A stretch of DNA of 64,000 bases from Rhodococcus opacus (GTDB lineage Bacteria; Actinomycetota; Actinomycetes; Mycobacteriales; Mycobacteriaceae). Shown one piece after another: positions 60,839 to 64,000 of this stretch (positions are counted from its first letter, which is position 1; every line of letters starts with the position of its first letter). The stretch lies in assembly GCF_012396235.1 (NCBI RefSeq), contig NZ_JAAXPA010000011.1:154630-218629 (forward strand), read 5' to 3'. Under the pieces are notes generated by a model, which saw only the letters and a list, made by a program, of their open reading frames with translations, ran no database searches and was not told the DNA's origin. The position numbers and the translations under genes were made by a program.

Positions 60839-61166
60839 CAGATCCGAAGGTGGACCTTCACCGCTACCTCCAAGCTGGACGGGCTGTCCGAATACGTTCG
60901 GCCGATCCGTCCAATTCCCACCGTGTGTGACCGATGACGCCGAAGACATGGACATGTGGGCGACCCCCGACGAGTCACGCGAATACATCGTCGGGCAGTA
61001 CCGCACAGCATGGGTGCACGCGGACGACACCATCCGGACTCTCCCGCTCGACGCGACGGTCGGACTTCGGCCCGACAACACCGACGTGCCCGCAGAAGAC
61101 CGGACGTGGTGGCAGAGCTACCGGACCCGCCTCCAACGTGCTGCACGCGAAGCCGAGCAGCACTGA
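60835..61166 (+). pseudogene. DUF664/DinB gene remnant with internal deletions
   Basis: Three blocks of a DUF664 mycothiol-type DinB protein are visible but joined abruptly: TDPKVDLHRYLQ in one frame, then SKLDGLSEYVRP in another, and from 60927 a frame with DMWATPDESREYIVGQYRTA, HADDTIRTLPLDAT and then GLRPDNTDVPAEDRTWWQSY. The segments normally between these blocks, including the TNLLGLVKH and ETHRHAGHADI metal ligands, are missing. The last frame (60927-61166, 79 codons) may still be translated, but it lacks the metal site. Confidence 0.72.
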
Positions 61167-61174
61167 CGGAGGGG

Positions 61175-62902
61175 TCACCCGGCCGCCGGCGGAACCGTTG
61201 TCGTGGTGACGACCGGCGTGGTGGTCGTCGGTGACTCCGACACCGTGGTCGCAGTGGGTTCCGCCGCGGTAGTGGTCACCACGGATGTGTCCGCTATTTC
61301 CGCTGTTTCCGCGACGGCCTGAGGCGCCGAGGTCGCAGGTTCTGCGGCTACCTCGACGACTGTCGTGGGTTCCGGTGACGTAGTCGTCGCGACCGTCGTC
61401 GTCGGTGTCGGCGAACTGCTGGTCGTCGTGGTCGTGCCGACCGGGTTGCTCGCCAACTGAGCCTTTTTCGCGCTGTCGGTGGTGGGGGCGACCTGTGACG
61501 CTTCCGTTTCCTTCGTGGACGCAGCGGCGAGCTTCGCGGTCGACGGTTCCGCAGCGGCCGCTCGCGCTTCGCCCTTTTCCGCTTCCTGCGCCAGGTGCGT
61601 CAACCAGGCCGCAGCGTACTGGGCGGACGTCAGCGGTTTCCCGCCGGCGGCGTTCGCATCACGCCAGTAGTCGAAGTGATGGCCCGTCCCCTCCCCCAGC
61701 GTCTGCTGATACGGGTCGCTCATCGCCACCTGGATCGTGTTCTGGTTGTCCGCGATGAACCCGATGATCTCGTTCCGCACTTTCGCGGGCAGGTAGACCA
61801 GGTCGACCGCTTGATTCGACGAGATGGGACCAGCTGACGTGTCCGTTTGCGCCGCAGCGGCATCGAGCTTGTACGCAGGATCCGACACCTTGACCAGGAC
61901 GTCGAGGAACGTCTCATCGGATTGCATCCAATTGTCTTGCGACTGAATGTCCGCGAACGCGGCGAGGGCGAGCTGCCCGAGCACCACCGCAAGATCCTGT
62001 CCTGTCGCCGGCGTCAGCCCGTCCTTCTGCAGAGAGTCGACGTTCAACTGCCGTCCCACGTTGATCGCGAGTTGCAGTAGCGCAATGTTCTCGGGTGCGG
62101 AGCAGGTCAGGTCGCCTTCCGAGCAGAACGATGCCACCTTCCCGTCCAGGGCACCGAAGCTGCCCGACGTGCCCGGCAATGCTCCCCGCCCGGACGTGCC
62201 CGCCTGCCCCGACTGGTACGCAAGGTCGAAGCCGTCGGGATTGCGGAATTCGTTCTCCGAACCGGGAAATGGCCCTCCCCCGAGGTTGCGGCCGGCATCC
62301 GCCAGGATGACGACACCGACAACGGACGCGGGATCGAGAATGTCGTACGAGCCGTCCTGGCCGTCCTGGTTGCCGACCTCCATCGCAACCCGCCGTGCCA
62401 CATCGGCGCCCTCGCTGTAGCCGACGATCGAGAACTTCGTGTCCGGACACGACGCGTGGATCGACCGCATCACCGTTTCGGTGTTGTCGACGCCGGCGTT
62501 CACGGCGTCCTCGTACGAATTCATGTTGGCCGGATACTCGATGTAAACCGCGGCGTAGGACCCTCCGCCGACGGATTGCTGCGGCGCATTCACCACCTCG
62601 TCGATCCAGGGGCTGCTGTAGTCGCTGGAGTACGACGCGGGAAGGCGTGTGCCGTCGGGCGCCACGAGCATCCGGTTCCCCTCGCGTGGGGTGTCACCGC
62701 GGCCGGCAACGGCGATACTGACCATGTCGTAACACGCATCCGAGGCCGCCGCCGTCAAGGCTGTCGCCGTCGTGGCCGGTGAACCCGGGTTCGACCACGG
62801 TGTCGCGAGCAGCGCCGCCAGCCCCAACGCGCCGGGCGCGATCAGATTGCCTGCGATCCTTCGTCGATGTGCGACCTTGCGTGCTGAAACGCGACGTTCC
62901 AT
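61175..62902 (-). CDS. Secreted cutinase-family protein with Thr/Pro-rich tail
   Basis: The 575-residue protein has a basic N-terminus and a hydrophobic signal segment (about 18-36), a cutinase-like hydrolase domain with nucleophile Ser163 in GYSEGAD and a probable Cys57-Cys152 disulfide, a long helical region (about 280-430), and a C-terminal tail of about 130 residues rich in Thr, Ser, Pro and Ala. The fold hydrolyses esters or lipids at the cell surface. The tail may be glycosylated or span the cell wall. ATG follows no strong site. Confidence 0.82.
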   Translation of the reverse strand: MERRVSARKVAHRRRIAGNLIAPGALGLAALLATPWSNPGSPATTATALTAAASDACYDMVSIAVAGRGDTPREGNRMLVAPDGTRLPASYSSDYSSPWIDEVVNAPQQSVGGGSYAAVYIEYPANMNSYEDAVNAGVDNTETVMRSIHASCPDTKFSIVGYSEGADVARRVAMEVGNQDGQDGSYDILDPASVVGVVILADAGRNLGGGPFPGSENEFRNPDGFDLAYQSGQAGTSGRGALPGTSGSFGALDGKVASFCSEGDLTCSAPENIALLQLAINVGRQLNVDSLQKDGLTPATGQDLAVVLGQLALAAFADIQSQDNWMQSDETFLDVLVKVSDPAYKLDAAAAQTDTSAGPISSNQAVDLVYLPAKVRNEIIGFIADNQNTIQVAMSDPYQQTLGEGTGHHFDYWRDANAAGGKPLTSAQYAAAWLTHLAQEAEKGEARAAAAEPSTAKLAAASTKETEASQVAPTTDSAKKAQLASNPVGTTTTTSSSPTPTTTVATTTSPEPTTVVEVAAEPATSAPQAVAETAEIADTSVVTTTAAEPTATTVSESPTTTTPVVTTTTVPPAAG

Positions 62903-63017
62903 GGTCTACCCCATCCGTTCGTAGCCCGTGTCGAACACCCGAGTAGGTGTCAACGCGTTAACAGACAAGTCGCACATTGCATCAGCGGCGTTACACCTCC
63001 GCCTCGGAAGGTGTGGT

Positions 63018-64000
63018 TCAGGAGGCGCGGAGGTGTGTGCTCACAACAGTTTCGACCTCCGACTGTCGTCCAGTTGCGGGGAGCGGTGGGGCCGCCGACC
63101 GGTAGTGGTGTCCGGTCGGGGTGCCGAGGTCGATGAGATGGGTGCGGCCGGGGTTGTGCACCGGTCGGGCCGTCCAGCCTGGTGCTTCCTTCGCGTAGTT
63201 GCAGGCCTCGCACAGCCCGGACCCGTTTCGCGCGGTGGTCGCCCCGTGCTGTCGGCGGGAGCGGATGTGATCGTGGTGCCGGATCGGTGCATCGCACCAC
63301 GGCGTACGACACGTCCGATCCCGCAGGTCGATCAGCTTTCGCAGGCTCTTCGGGAACGTGCGGGACTGCGACTCCATCGCCGTCAGCGCCCCCGAGTGCG
63401 GACAGGAGTACACCCGCCGTAGCGACGTCTCGGTGTCACGATCGACGGCGTCGGCCACCAGCTGCCGAGCGATACCGGCCGGCATCGGCCCGAACCCGTG
63501 CAGCTGCGCGGCCTCGTGCCCGCCGGCCAGCAACGTCTCGTCCGAGAGCACCAGATTCACCGCCACCGGGACACCCGACGCCACTGACGCTCCGGTGCCG
63601 CGGTCGAACAACAGATCCACCATCAGCTGATTGCGAGTCCGGCCACCACTGTCCCCGGTCGCGATCAGACTGTCCGCATCCCGCCCCAGGGTCGCCTGCA
63701 GACACACGGCCTGCTCGACCGGCATCAGCACGCTCAGATAGGCCATCGAATCCGGCGCCGGGCGTGTCGTGACCCGCCGCTCCGACACCGCCTTGCGATG
63801 CCGGGCCACGACCGCCGCGGCGTCGAGTTCCACCGCCAACGCCTTCGCCCGTGCGATCAGCCCGCGGTCACCGACCCCGTCGAGAATGGCTGGATCCGAG
63901 CACAACCGGCGGTCCACGATGCCCCGATCGGCAGCCGACAGGCATGCTGTTTCCCGCACCAACAACGTCGCCCGCCATTCGTTCAACCGCCCGGTCTGCA
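63018..64000 (-). CDS. DUF222/HNH endonuclease-like protein (5' end cut by window edge)
   Basis: The frame is open to the right edge; about 327 codons are visible and the N-terminus lies outside. The C-terminal HNH motif is clear (CRTPWCDAPIRHHDHIRSRRQHG followed by NGSGLCEACNYAKEAPGW). The upstream part is DUF222 (ETACLSAADRGIVDRRL). These proteins are abundant in Rhodococcus and mycobacteria and are linked to mobile or repeat-borne 13E12-type elements. Activity is untested. Confidence 0.83.
   Translation of the reverse strand, partial: QTGRLNEWRATLLVRETACLSAADRGIVDRRLCSDPAILDGVGDRGLIARAKALAVELDAAAVVARHRKAVSERRVTTRPAPDSMAYLSVLMPVEQAVCLQATLGRDADSLIATGDSGGRTRNQLMVDLLFDRGTGASVASGVPVAVNLVLSDETLLAGGHEAAQLHGFGPMPAGIARQLVADAVDRDTETSLRRVYSCPHSGALTAMESQSRTFPKSLRKLIDLRDRTCRTPWCDAPIRHHDHIRSRRQHGATTARNGSGLCEACNYAKEAPGWTARPVHNPGRTHLIDLGTPTGHHYRSAAPPLPATGRQSEVETVVSTHLRAS

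Overview
The window is high-GC actinobacterial DNA. Short intergenic gaps, frequent ATGA/GTGA start-stop overlaps, GTG starts, GAF-ANTAR, RsbW-SigF-UsfY and DUF222-HNH genes, and a dormancy gene set like that of Mycobacterium tuberculosis point to Rhodococcus or a close relative. The genus is inferred from gene content, not from a marker gene. No rRNA, tRNA, CRISPR array, integrase or transposase was seen.

Region 1 (1-28 kb) looks like a dormancy (DosR/DevR-type) island. It holds a ketoacyl synthase III, tandem-CBS proteins including a close Hrp1 (Rv2626c) relative, Hsp20, four two-domain universal stress proteins, an Acg-type nitroreductase, a wax ester/diacylglycerol acyltransferase, two phosphoribosyltransferase fusions shaped like Rv0571c and Rv2030c, a PAS protein, a beta-CASP nuclease, a GyrI-like/flavin monooxygenase pair, a K+ channel, a flavodoxin and an ABC exporter. 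A repeated motif close to GACCNTCGGCCCTA lies 30-110 bp upstream of most of the transcription units, on the matching strand. No DosR or DosS gene is present. The island also holds two partly deleted genes: a slipin remnant that still has its box, and an hsp20 fragment fused to the end of a phosphoribosyltransferase gene.

Region 2 (28-48 kb) is mixed metabolic content. It has a TetR/epoxide-hydrolase pair with a perfect operator, an atypical OmpR-type regulator, MFS transporters, a zinc alcohol dehydrogenase, and a compact operon (CGNR regulator, MFS, DinB, C-S lyase, RidA) that reads as a thiol-conjugate degradation pathway. A Ddn-like protein, a Met-rich cupredoxin, a second acyltransferase lacking the catalytic His, and a heme-oxygenase-fold/CDGSH pair with abutting start codons follow.

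Region 3 (48-54 kb) is a tightly coupled run: STAS protein, trehalose-6-phosphate synthase and four glycosyltransferases, most joined by overlapping start/stop codons.

Region 4 (54-61 kb) is a general-stress region. It has GAF-ANTAR, SigF with its RsbW-type anti-sigma factor, a cold-shock protein with a coupled 31-residue membrane peptide, Dps, CsbD, a GlsB-type membrane protein and a chain of small envelope proteins ending in a UsfY-like protein. Two good GTTT-N16-GGGTA type (SigF) promoters are visible. A DUF664/DinB gene at the end is reduced by deletions. The window closes with a secreted cutinase-family protein with a Thr/Pro-rich tail and a DUF222-HNH protein cut by the right edge.
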